This document shows positions 26,346 to 33,763 of a DNA stretch of 64,000 nt, in pieces. Source of the DNA: Gaiellasilicea sp963730405. Its GTDB lineage: Bacteria > Actinomycetota > Thermoleophilia > Gaiellales > Gaiellaceae. Numbering within the stretch: position 1 is the first letter of the stretch; each line of letters begins with the position of its first letter. Where the stretch lies: the NCBI GenBank assembly GCA_963730405.1, contig CAVSRW010000001.1, positions 124,001-188,000 on the forward strand, given 5' to 3'. Position numbers and translations under genes: made by a program. The notes below the pieces were generated by a model that did no database searches, was not told the DNA's origin, and saw only the letters and a list, made by a program, of their open reading frames with translations.

Positions 26346-26888
26346 GTGGTTCCCCCGCTCGTCGAAAGGGCGCTGGCACAGACCGAGCGGCTCGGCTTCG
26401 CGAAATCGTGCCTACCCGAAGTGGGTCGGCTCCTGCACGTGCTCGCAGGCTCGCGCGGGCGCGAACGGGTCGCCGAGATCGGCACGGGCACGGGTGTCGG
26501 TGCCGCCTGGATCGTCTCGGCGCTGCCGCCGCAGACGCCCTTCTTCACGGCCGAGCTCGATCCGGACCGCGCCGCCGCGGCTCGCGAGCTCTTCGCCGCC
26601 GACGAGAACGTCCACGTGCTCGAAGGGGACTGGCGCGAGCTGCTGCCGCCCGAGGCGCCCTTCGACCTCGTCTTCTACGACGCGACGAAGCAGCTGCGGC
26701 CCCGCGAGGACGGCGAGCTCGTCGCCGGACTGCTCTCACCGGGCGGGATCGCGGTGCTCGACGACCTCACACCGGGCTTCGCCGGCCCCGATCCGGTGCG
26801 CGACTTCTGGCTCGGCAAGCCGGACCTGGCCGCGACGGAGGTCTTGACGACACGCGAGACTGCAGCGATTCTGGCCATTCGCCGATAG
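26346..26888 (+). CDS. SAM-dependent O-methyltransferase-like protein
   Basis: The 180-residue product has the class I methyltransferase motif I, VAEIGTGTGVGAAW (residues 42-55), an acidic residue after strand 2 (FFTAELDPDRAAAA), and motif IV DLVFYDATK where catechol O-methyltransferase-like proteins have YDA. It is short, lacking the extra N-terminal helices of plant-type OMTs. The substrate is unknown. GTG 26346 appears leaderless. It shares its promoter region with the nicotinamidase-like gene, so a link to nicotinamide methylation is possible but unproven. Confidence 0.78.
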   Translation: MVPPLVERALAQTERLGFAKSCLPEVGRLLHVLAGSRGRERVAEIGTGTGVGAAWIVSALPPQTPFFTAELDPDRAAAARELFAADENVHVLEGDWRELLPPEAPFDLVFYDATKQLRPREDGELVAGLLSPGGIAVLDDLTPGFAGPDPVRDFWLGKPDLAATEVLTTRETAAILAIRR

Positions 26889-26928
26889 CCGCTACAGGCT
26901 TCGGCCCTACCTGCCGATAGGAGCGTGG

Positions 26929-28479
26929 ATGCCGGACGTGGGGGAATTTCTCGATCAGGTTGGCGACTACGCGCTGACGTGGCTGCCGCTCGTCTTCTTC
27001 GGGCTGATCATCTACCTGCTCTGGCGCACGCTCCAGTACATGCCGCGCGTGAAGCCGGCGAAGCTGGAGGCGAGCGCGAGCTCCTCCGTCTCCTGGACCG
27101 ACGTCGCCGGCGTCGAAGAGGCCAAGGCCGAGCTGCAGGAGGTCGTGGACTTCCTCCGCCACCCGAAGCGGTTCCAGCGCCTCGGTGCGCGGGTGCCGAA
27201 GGGGATCCTGCTCTACGGCCCGCCCGGCACCGGCAAGACGCTGCTCGCGAAGGCCGTGGCGAAGGAGTCCGGCGCGAAGTTCTACTCCCAGAGCGCCTCC
27301 GCGTTCGTGGAGATGTTCGCCGGCCTCGGCGCCTCGCGGATCCGGAAGCTGTTCGAAGAGGCACGGAAGAACGCACCGGCGATCGTGTTCATCGACGAGC
27401 TCGACGCCGTCGGCACCGCCCGCCAGGGCGGCGGCTTCCATCGCGAGCACGACCAGACGCTGAATCAGCTCCTCGTCGAGCTGGACGGTTTCGACGAAGG
27501 TGCCCAGGTGATCGTGATGGGCGCGTCGAACCGGCTTCAGGACCTCGACCCCGCCCTGCTCCGGCCCGGCCGCTTCGACCGCCAGGTGCTCGTCTCGCCG
27601 CCGGATCTGAACGGGCGCGAGGCGATCCTCGGCGTCCACACGCGCGGCAAGCCCCTCGCCGAGGAGGTCGACCTCTTGCAGATCGCGCGGCAGACCTCCG
27701 GCCTGACCGGCGCCGACCTCGCGAACCTCTGCAACGAGGCGGCCATCTTCGCCGGCCGCCAGGAGCGGACGACGATCCTGATGGAGGACTTCGACGGCGC
27801 CATGGAGCGCGTGATCGCAGGCATGCAGCAGCGGCGCGTCGTGACCGAGAAGGAGAAGCGGATCCTCGCCTACCACGAGGCCGGACACGCGCTGCTCGCC
27901 TATCTGATGGGCGACCTGCTCCCGATCCAGAAAGTGACGATCGTCGGACGCGGCGACTCGCTCGGCTACGCCTACTACCTGCCGATGGAGGAGCGCTACC
28001 TGCACACGAAGGAGGAGTTCCTCGACGTGATGAAGATCGCGCTTGCCGGCCGCGCCGCGGAGCAGGTCGTCTTCGGACGCGTCACGAACGGCGCCTCGAA
28101 CGACCTCGAGAAGGTGACCGAGATCGCGCGCTCGATGGTCTTCGAGTTCGGGATGTCGGAGGCGTCGCCCTCGCGGACGATGCGGGCCGACAACTACGCG
28201 CTCTCCGAGGAGACCAAGCGGCTGCGCGACTCCGAGCAGGCCCGCCTCACCGATCACGCGTACGAAGAGGCCCAGCGGCTGCTGATCAAGCACCGCGTCT
28301 CCCTCGACCGGCTGGCCGGCCAGCTGCTGGAGCGCGAGACGCTCACACGCGACGAGCTGCACGAGGTGCTCGGGACGATCGAGCCCGAGTCGCGAGCCTC
28401 CGAGACCGTCGGCACCGTGCGTGCTGTTCCGTCGCAAGACGAGCATCCGCAAGCGGACGCTCGTCGCGCAAACCCCTAG
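26929..28479 (+). CDS. FtsH-like AAA+ membrane metalloprotease without periplasmic domain
   Basis: The 516-residue protein has one N-terminal membrane segment (about 15-33), then the FtsH AAA+ module: Walker A GPPGTGKT (97-104), pore motif FVEMFAG, Walker B IVFIDELDAVG, and second region of homology DPALLRPGRFDRQ. The M41 protease domain follows with zinc ligands HEAGH (316-320) and GASNDLEK (Asp392). Canonical FtsH has two membrane segments with a ~70-residue periplasmic domain; this one has a single segment and a short start, so it is a variant. The role is probably degradation of membrane or regulatory proteins. ATG 26929 has AGGAG 7 bases upstream. A hairpin follows the gene. Confidence 0.9.
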   Translation: MPDVGEFLDQVGDYALTWLPLVFFGLIIYLLWRTLQYMPRVKPAKLEASASSSVSWTDVAGVEEAKAELQEVVDFLRHPKRFQRLGARVPKGILLYGPPGTGKTLLAKAVAKESGAKFYSQSASAFVEMFAGLGASRIRKLFEEARKNAPAIVFIDELDAVGTARQGGGFHREHDQTLNQLLVELDGFDEGAQVIVMGASNRLQDLDPALLRPGRFDRQVLVSPPDLNGREAILGVHTRGKPLAEEVDLLQIARQTSGLTGADLANLCNEAAIFAGRQERTTILMEDFDGAMERVIAGMQQRRVVTEKEKRILAYHEAGHALLAYLMGDLLPIQKVTIVGRGDSLGYAYYLPMEERYLHTKEEFLDVMKIALAGRAAEQVVFGRVTNGASNDLEKVTEIARSMVFEFGMSEASPSRTMRADNYALSEETKRLRDSEQARLTDHAYEEAQRLLIKHRVSLDRLAGQLLERETLTRDELHEVLGTIEPESRASETVGTVRAVPSQDEHPQADARRANP

Positions 28480-28481
28480 AG

Positions 28482-28498
28482 GGGCCGCTTCGCGGCCC
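28482..28498. terminator. Hairpin after the FtsH-like gene
   Basis: GGGCCGC-TTC-GCGGCCC forms a perfect 7-bp stem a few bases after the stop codon. A 17-mer containing it is repeated in inverted orientation at 25259-25275. Confidence 0.55.
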
Positions 28499-28508
28499 AG
28501 GCCATGGG

Positions 28509-28514
28509 TAGCAT
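28509..28514 (+). promoter_or_regulatory. Candidate -10 box (TAGCAT) of the epimerase gene
   Basis: TAGCAT ends 7 bases before GTG 28522, directly after the hairpin of the preceding gene. Confidence 0.4.
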
Positions 28515-28521
28515 CGCTGCC

Positions 28522-28926
28522 GTGCGCGCCCGCGGCATCCACCACCTCGGCGTCGCCGTCCACGACCTGGACGAGGCGGTCGACACGTACGAGCGCCTCT
28601 TCGGCGCCGAGCTCGAGCATCGGGCGCAGGTCGACGAGCAAGGCGTCGAGGCGGCCGCGGTGCTCGTCGGCTCGGGTCGCGTCGAGCTGCTCGCCGCGCT
28701 CGGTGAGGAGACTCCCGTGGGCAAGTTCCTGGCGTCACGCGGCCCCGGCATGCACCACGTCGCCTACGAGGTCGAGGACGTCCGGGCGGAGCTCGGCCGG
28801 CTCGCCGCCGCGGGCGCCGAGTTGATCGACGCCGAGCCGCGCCAGGGCCTCTTCGGCCTTCAGGTCGCCTTCGTCCATCCCGACGCCGTCCACGGCGTCC
28901 TCACAGAGGTGGTGTCCGTTGACTGA
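28522..28926 (+). CDS. mce: Methylmalonyl-CoA epimerase
   Basis: The ~134-residue vicinal-oxygen-chelate protein interconverts (2R)- and (2S)-methylmalonyl-CoA between propionyl-CoA carboxylase and methylmalonyl-CoA mutase. Metal ligands of the family are visible: His8 in IHHLGVAV, Glu55 in VELLAAL, His79 in GMHHVAYEV and Glu129 in VLTEVVSV. The signature PVGKFLASRGPGMHH is typical. GTG 28522 is preferred for its -10 box; ATG 28504 in the same frame would add six residues. MmsA at 7164 is a possible source of propionyl-CoA. The next gene overlaps the stop. Confidence 0.88.
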   Translation: MRARGIHHLGVAVHDLDEAVDTYERLFGAELEHRAQVDEQGVEAAAVLVGSGRVELLAALGEETPVGKFLASRGPGMHHVAYEVEDVRAELGRLAAAGAELIDAEPRQGLFGLQVAFVHPDAVHGVLTEVVSVD

Positions 28927-29152
28927 AACCGAGTCCGACTCCGTCCGCGTCGAGCTCTGCTTCGACGGCGGGCAGATCATGGGCGCGACCGTGACCGTCA
29001 AGGGCGCGGACGAGCTCGAGCGGGCGCTCGCGACCGATCAGGGCGGCTCGCTGATGCTCGACGCGAGCGACGGCCGCTACACGATCGTGCTCGGCCGCGT
29101 CGTCTACATGAAGCGCTACGCCCGCGAGTCGCGCGTGGGGTTCGGGATCTAG
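28919..29152 (+). CDS. Small conserved-looking protein of unknown function
   Basis: The 77-residue product is beta-rich with the patterns VRVELCFDGGQIMGATVTV, LMLDASDGRYTIVLGRVVY and the basic end MKRYARESRVGFGI. No domain is recognised. It starts at TTG 28919, overlapping the epimerase stop by 8 bases, and precedes a sigma factor gene. The position and even codon use argue that it is real. Confidence 0.6.
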   Translation: MTETESDSVRVELCFDGGQIMGATVTVKGADELERALATDQGGSLMLDASDGRYTIVLGRVVYMKRYARESRVGFGI

Positions 29153-29168
29153 GGGCACGTCTCCTCCG

Positions 29169-29744
29169 GTGACGGAAACACAACAGAAGGGGCCGTCCGC
29201 GGCCGAGGTCCGAAAGCTCGTCGAGCGGGGCCAGCAGGGCGAGCGCAGCGCGCTCGAGGAGCTGTACCTGATCCACTTCGACCGGATCTACAGCTACCTG
29301 CACATGACCGTCGGCAACCGGCACGACGCCGAGGACCTGACGACGCAGACGTTCATGCGGATGCTCGAGTCGATCGGGAAGTTCCGCTTCCAGTCGGCGC
29401 CGTTCTCCGCCTGGCTGTTCCGGATCGCGCACAACCTCTCGATGGACCACTTCCGGGCGAACCGGCGCTGGCAGCCCGAGGAGGACGTGCCCGAGCCGCT
29501 CGGCTCCGAGGAGCGCTCCGCCGAGGACGAGGCATTCCAGTCGATCGGCCGCCAGTCGATGCTCGAGCTGATCGACTCGCTCTCGCAGGAGCAGCAGCAG
29601 GTGCTGACGCTGAAGTTCGTCTTCAACTTCTCGAACGCCGAGGCGGCGACGATCCTCGACAAGACCGAGGGCGCTGTGAAGTCGCTGCAGCACCGCGCAC
29701 TCGTGTCGCTGCAGAAGCAGATCTCGGGCGACAAGGAGGGCTAG
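29169..29744 (+). CDS. RNA polymerase sigma-70 family (ECF-like) factor
   Basis: The 191-residue protein has sigma region 2 (about 30-100), including HDAEDLTTQTFMRM and the -10-recognition stretch FSAWLFRIAHNLSMDHFRA. It has sigma region 4 (about 130-185) with a helix-turn-helix in FNFSNAEAATILDKTEGAVK. Regions 1 and 3 are missing, as in ECF factors. No obvious anti-sigma gene is adjacent; the next gene is a YchF-like GTPase, so the signal it answers to is unclear. GTG 29169 lacks a ribosome-binding site. Confidence 0.88.
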   Translation: MTETQQKGPSAAEVRKLVERGQQGERSALEELYLIHFDRIYSYLHMTVGNRHDAEDLTTQTFMRMLESIGKFRFQSAPFSAWLFRIAHNLSMDHFRANRRWQPEEDVPEPLGSEERSAEDEAFQSIGRQSMLELIDSLSQEQQQVLTLKFVFNFSNAEAATILDKTEGAVKSLQHRALVSLQKQISGDKEG

Positions 29745-30665
29745 GTGGCGCTCGAGGTCGGGATCGTCGGCCTGCCGGGGGCGGGCAAGACGACGCTGTT
29801 CACCGCCCTGACGAAGACGGGCGGCGCCGGCTTCGGCAAGGAGAACGTCGGGATGGCGTCCATCGCCGACGACCGGCTCGAACAGCTCGCAACGCTGGTC
29901 GGGGCGCGCAAGGTGACGCCGGCGACGATCCGTGTCGTCGACGTCCCCGGCACCGGGCCGGCGCTGCTCGGCGGCCTACGGCAGGTGGACGCGATCCTCG
30001 CGGTCGCGGACGGGTTCTCGTCCGGGGCAGACCCGAGCAGCGACCTCGAGAATCTCGACCTGGAGCTGCTCGTCGCCGATCGCGACCACGTCGAGCGCAG
30101 GCTCGAGCGGGTCGAGAAGCAGGCGAAGTCGGGCGACGCAGCGCTGCGAAAGGAGGTCGAGCAGCTGCAGGCACTGCTCGCGCACCTCGAGGCAGGCAAC
30201 TCGCTCCGGGACTACCCGGGCGAGCTTCCCGCCGAGCTGGAGCCGCTGACGACGAAGCCGCTGCTCGCCGTCGAGAACGGCCCCGGCGGGATCGACCTCC
30301 AACTCGAGGCCGAGCTCGCCGAGATGTCGGACGAGGAGGCGGCGGAGTTCCGCGACGGTCCTTCCGCGCTCGACGAGGTCGTCCGGAGGCTGCGCGACGC
30401 GCTCGACCTGATCACCTTCTTCACCGCTGGCGAGAAGGAGACGCGCGCCTGGACGCTACGGCGCGGCCAGACCGCGCTCGAAGCGGCCGCGTCGATCCAC
30501 TCCGACATCGCGCGCGGCTTCATCCGTTGCGAGACGATCTCGACCGAGGACCTGCTCGCGGCCGGCTCGCACGCGGAGGCGTCGAGGCGCGGGACGCAGC
30601 GGCTGGAGGGAAAGACGTACGAGGTCCAGGACGGCGACGTCCTGAACATCCGCTTCAACGTCTAA
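29745..30665 (+). CDS. YchF/OLA1-like GTPase with shortened G domain
   Basis: The 306-residue product has a P-loop GLPGAGKTT (residues 9-17), a DVPGTG G3 motif, a coiled insertion rich in Glu and Leu (about 105-150), and a C-terminal TGS domain (FFTAGEKETRAWTLRRGQ ... IHSDIARGFIRCE). These are hallmarks of YchF, which binds ribosomes and hydrolyses ATP/GTP. It is ~55 residues shorter than usual, and the P-loop reads GAGKTT rather than NVGKST. It could be the cell's only YchF or a divergent paralogue. GTG 29745 has AAGGAGG upstream inside the sigma factor gene. Confidence 0.82.
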   Translation: MALEVGIVGLPGAGKTTLFTALTKTGGAGFGKENVGMASIADDRLEQLATLVGARKVTPATIRVVDVPGTGPALLGGLRQVDAILAVADGFSSGADPSSDLENLDLELLVADRDHVERRLERVEKQAKSGDAALRKEVEQLQALLAHLEAGNSLRDYPGELPAELEPLTTKPLLAVENGPGGIDLQLEAELAEMSDEEAAEFRDGPSALDEVVRRLRDALDLITFFTAGEKETRAWTLRRGQTALEAAASIHSDIARGFIRCETISTEDLLAAGSHAEASRRGTQRLEGKTYEVQDGDVLNIRFNV

Positions 30666-31651
30666 CGGAGGCGCTCGGCGAGGTAGCGGAGGCCGACCGG
30701 GTAGCGGTATTCGATCGCGAGGTGGGTGGCGTCGAAGAGCTCGACGTGGAGGTCGCCGACGCGGAGTGCGGACAGCTCCCGCCGCAGCCACTCGGCGGTC
30801 AGGTCGAGGTACCACTCGTCGCGCGTGCCGGCGTCGACGTAGATCGCGCGCATCCCGCGGAGCGCGTCCGCGTGGCGCGGCACGAGCGTCGGGTAGTCCC
30901 ACTCGAGCCAGCGCTCCCAGAGCTCCGGGATCACCTGTGCGGTCGCGACCTCGTAGGGAAGCCGGATCGTGCCGTCCTCGTCCGCCGAGTACGCGGCCGC
31001 GAAGCCCCACTGGAGCAGGACGTGCAGGTCGTGCGGGTGTGCGAGCGGCGCGGGGCCGGTGTGCAGCTCCTCGAGGAAGCGCTCGATCGAGCCGCCGTAG
31101 GCGTCGCGAAGCCGCCGCGCAGCGAGCCGGAAGAACGGCCGGATCGAGACCTCGAAGAGCCCGCCGCCGGCGTGGCTCGCGAAGCCCTGGAAGAGGTCGG
31201 GGCGGAGCATCGCGGTCACCGCTGCGCCCTGGCCGCCGCTCGACTTGCCCGCGACGCCGCGGAAGCCGTTCGAGTCGTAGCGCGCGTCGACGAACGGCAC
31301 GATCTCGTCGCAGATGTAGGTGTGGTAGCGGCCGCTGCCGTTCGAGTCGACGAACTGGGAGCCTCCGACCGATGTGAAGGCGTCGACGAAGACGACCCGC
31401 GCATCGATGTCCTCGCGGTCGAGCAGCTCGAGGAACGTCGGCCTGAAGGCGGCCCGGTTGCGCCACATCTCGAGCTGCCCCGTGAATCCCTGCAGGACGT
31501 AGACGGTCGGGCCGCCCGCGTAACCCGGCGGCGTGTAGACCCAGAGCGCTCGCTCGTGCGGGTCGCCGAGCGGGTTGCCGCGCAGCGCCGCGCTCTCGAT
31601 CACGTGCTCGTCGAGTTGGCCTCGGAGCGCTCGGGCCGGCGGACGGTTCAT
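30662..31651 (-). CDS. Putative esterase (enterochelin esterase-like alpha/beta hydrolase)
   Basis: The 329-residue protein belongs to the putative esterase family (Esterase D/Fes/antigen 85-like). The N-terminal strands LWVYTPPGYAGGPTVYVLQG, the nucleophile elbow GKSSGGQG, an acid in DAGTRDEWYLD and the His in DATHLAIEYRYP are visible. There is no signal peptide, so it acts in the cytoplasm. The substrate is unknown. It overlaps the small HTH gene upstream (ATGA) and ends tail-to-tail with the YchF-like gene, overlapping by 4 bases. Confidence 0.8.
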   Translation of the reverse strand: MNRPPARALRGQLDEHVIESAALRGNPLGDPHERALWVYTPPGYAGGPTVYVLQGFTGQLEMWRNRAAFRPTFLELLDREDIDARVVFVDAFTSVGGSQFVDSNGSGRYHTYICDEIVPFVDARYDSNGFRGVAGKSSGGQGAAVTAMLRPDLFQGFASHAGGGLFEVSIRPFFRLAARRLRDAYGGSIERFLEELHTGPAPLAHPHDLHVLLQWGFAAAYSADEDGTIRLPYEVATAQVIPELWERWLEWDYPTLVPRHADALRGMRAIYVDAGTRDEWYLDLTAEWLRRELSALRVGDLHVELFDATHLAIEYRYPVGLRYLAERLR

Positions 31652-31926
31652 CCTCCGGATCCTTGCTCAGCGCGGATGAACGCGTCCATCTCGGCGTAGA
31701 ACTCGTCGAAAGAGGGCGCGCGAGTTGGCCGCCGGGCGACGATCGGGTCGATCGCGAGATGACGCCGCCGCACGCCCTGTTTCGAGAGGCGGAGTGGCTC
31801 TCCCAACTCCGTCCACGTCGCGCCGGACTCGCGGGCGCGCGCAACGAGCGTCGCCTCGAGCGACGCGAGGGCAGCGCGCGCAGCGTGGATCGCCTCCAAC
31901 GCCTCGCGTGTTCCTTCATCGAGCAC
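31648..31926 (-). CDS. Small helix-turn-helix protein
   Basis: The 92-residue product holds one HTH-like segment, ATWTELGEPLRLSKQGVRRR (about residues 36-55), preceded by an alanine-rich helix. This resembles small actinobacterial DNA-binding proteins with the W-x-E-I/L-G-x-x-L-x-x-S-x-Q pattern. The start is GTG 31926; the ATGA overlap couples it to the esterase, which it may regulate. No wider family can be named. Confidence 0.6.
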   Translation of the reverse strand: MLDEGTREALEAIHAARAALASLEATLVARARESGATWTELGEPLRLSKQGVRRRHLAIDPIVARRPTRAPSFDEFYAEMDAFIRAEQGSGG

Positions 31927-31986
31927 GGAACCATCCTCGCGCGTCGATCGCGCGACCGAAAGTGGCCGAAGCGGACAACGCGGCGA

Positions 31987-32055
31987 ACCAGGGACTGTCC
32001 CTGGTCACAGCGGTTGTCGTGACAACGATCGTGTCCCGGGACAGTCCCTGGTCAC
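31987..32055. repeat. Palindromic repeat cluster
   Basis: ACCAGGGA-CTG-TCCCTGGT (31987-32005) is a perfect 8-bp-arm palindrome. An 18-base unit GGGACTGTCCCTGGTCAC (31991-32008) recurs as GGGACAGTCCCTGGTCAC (32038-32055). Between them lies GTTGTC-GT-GACAAC (32013-32026). The cluster follows the stop of the EamA gene and may act as terminator or be a dispersed repeat. Confidence 0.65.
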
Positions 32056-32066
32056 GAACGTTGCCT

Positions 32067-32900
32067 TCATCCGGCCGTGATCATCGCAGCGCCGGCGAGC
32101 GCGCCCGCGACACCCGCGCGCTGCGTCGGGGCGACGCGCTCGTGCAGGACGATCGCCGCGAGCGCGACCGTCACGACCGGATACAGGGCCGCGAGGACAG
32201 CGACGATGCTGAGGTAGCCACGCGTCGTGGCGAGCGAGAAGAGCATGTTCGCGCCGACGTCGCATAGCCCTACGACCACCAGTACCGGCAGAAACCCACG
32301 GCCCGGACGGAGGGACGCCCCCACCGCGAGAGCAACGACGAAGGCGAGCAGGAGCGAGACGCCACGAGCGGTCGCCACCGCATAGGGAACGCTCTCGTCC
32401 GCGGCCCGGTCGGCGAAGACGAAGTACAGCCCGAAGCCGAGCGCGGCCAGCAAGGCGAGGCCGATTCCGGCGGCGCGGCCTCCACCGCGGTGTGCGGGTT
32501 CGCGCGAGGCGACCGCGACCCCCGCGAGGGCCAGCACGATCCCGACGATCTGCAACGGCCCCGGCCGCTCGCCCGAGGCGACCCCGACCGCGAACGGGAT
32601 CACCGCAGCAACAGCCGAGATCGGCGCCACGATCCCCATCGCCCCGACCGCCATGCCACGGTACAGCGCCCCGATCCCGAGACAGCCGCTGGCACCGGCC
32701 GCCGCCCCGAACATGGTCGCCGTCCAGCCTGGGAAACCGTCACTGGAAGCGACGACCCACGTGACCGCGGCGGCAAGGCCCGCGACCTGGGAGACGACGA
32801 GCACGGTGAGCACATGGAGTCTCCGCGACGTCAGCCCGCCGAAGAAGTCGCCGACTCCCCACGAGACACTCGCGGCCAGTGCCAGCGCGATCGCCGTCAC
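32067..32900 (-). CDS. EamA/DMT-superfamily transporter
   Basis: The 277-residue protein has about ten hydrophobic segments in two homologous halves, the layout of EamA (RhaT-like) drug/metabolite exporters. Half one begins IALALAASVSWGVGDFFGGL, half two IGLALLAALGFGLYFVFADR. The cargo cannot be inferred. GTG 32900 overlaps the stop of the upstream HD nuclease (GTGA). Palindromic repeats follow its 3' end. Confidence 0.85.
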   Translation of the reverse strand: MTAIALALAASVSWGVGDFFGGLTSRRLHVLTVLVVSQVAGLAAAVTWVVASSDGFPGWTATMFGAAAGASGCLGIGALYRGMAVGAMGIVAPISAVAAVIPFAVGVASGERPGPLQIVGIVLALAGVAVASREPAHRGGGRAAGIGLALLAALGFGLYFVFADRAADESVPYAVATARGVSLLLAFVVALAVGASLRPGRGFLPVLVVVGLCDVGANMLFSLATTRGYLSIVAVLAALYPVVTVALAAIVLHERVAPTQRAGVAGALAGAAMITAG

Positions 32901-33721
32901 TCGACGGGCTTGGTGGCAGCGACCGCGTCGAGCTGGTTGGCGTGGTAGAGCACGGCCGCCTCGGCGGTCCTCGCCGCGTTGCGGTCGTGGTGGGATGCGA
33001 TCGCGTGCAGCAGCTCGGCCCGAACGGCGGCGTCGAGGCCGCCCGCCCGCTCCTCGACGAGGCGGAGCCCGAGGTGGACGTGGCCGAGGAGGCGGCCCTC
33101 GTCCGTGGGCCTGAAGGACGGGCCGCGGCCGAGCTCGCTGACGCGGCCGACGTCGTGCAGGAGCGCCGCCGCGAGGACGAGGTCGGAGCGGAGCCGGGGG
33201 TGGAGCTGCGCCGTCTCGCGGACGAGCGTCGCGACGCCGACGGTGTGCTGGAGCAGGCCGCCCGCGTAGGCGTGGTGTGTCTCGGCCGCCGGCAGCTCCC
33301 GCAGGGCGAGGCGGATCGCCGGATCGCCGACGAACGCCTGCACGACCGCCGCCAGGCCGGGATGCGAGAGCTCCCCGGCGAGGAACTCGAGGAAGCCGTC
33401 GAGCTCGTCGGCGTCCCGCCGCAGCCGTGGCGCCAGCCCCGCCGGATCGGCGTCCGCGGCCTCGACCGAGCGGATCTCGAGCTGGAGCCGGTCGTCGAAC
33501 CGCTCGACTCGGCCGAGCACCCGGACGGCATCGCCCTCGGCAAAACGGCCGTCGAGCAGCTCGACGTCGTTCCAGATCCGCCCCTCGATCCGGCCGGTCG
33601 GGTCGACCAGCTCGAGGGCGAGATACGGGGCGCCCTTCCGCGTCGTCCGCCGTTGCTTGCGCGCAACCGCGTAGACGCCCTCGACGGTGCGGTCGGCGGC
33701 CAGCTCGGCGATGGTGCTCAT
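32897..33721 (-). CDS. YhaM-like 3'-5' exoribonuclease (OB fold plus HD domain)
   Basis: The 274-residue protein combines an N-terminal OB-fold (about 20-90, LALELVDPTGRIEGRIW) and an HD phosphohydrolase domain with GLLQHTVGVATLV, ALLHDVGRVSELG and LLHAIASHHD, as in YhaM/CBF1. YhaM trims RNA (and DNA) from the 3' end. ATG 33721 has TAGACT exactly 6 bases upstream, suggesting a leaderless message. It diverges from the DUF1015 gene. Confidence 0.83.
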   Translation of the reverse strand: MSTIAELAADRTVEGVYAVARKQRRTTRKGAPYLALELVDPTGRIEGRIWNDVELLDGRFAEGDAVRVLGRVERFDDRLQLEIRSVEAADADPAGLAPRLRRDADELDGFLEFLAGELSHPGLAAVVQAFVGDPAIRLALRELPAAETHHAYAGGLLQHTVGVATLVRETAQLHPRLRSDLVLAAALLHDVGRVSELGRGPSFRPTDEGRLLGHVHLGLRLVEERAGGLDAAVRAELLHAIASHHDRNAARTAEAAVLYHANQLDAVAATKPVE

Positions 33722-33727
33722 GGGCTG

Positions 33728-33756
33728 AGTCTAGGGCGCGAGCCTGTTGGTACGTT
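33728..33756. promoter_or_regulatory. Back-to-back leaderless promoters
   Basis: TAGACT on the minus strand (33733-33728) is 6 bases from ATG 33721. TACGTT on the plus strand (33751-33756) is 7 bases from ATG 33764. No Shine-Dalgarno sequence precedes either gene. Confidence 0.5.
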
Positions 33757-33763
33757 GCCCGCC

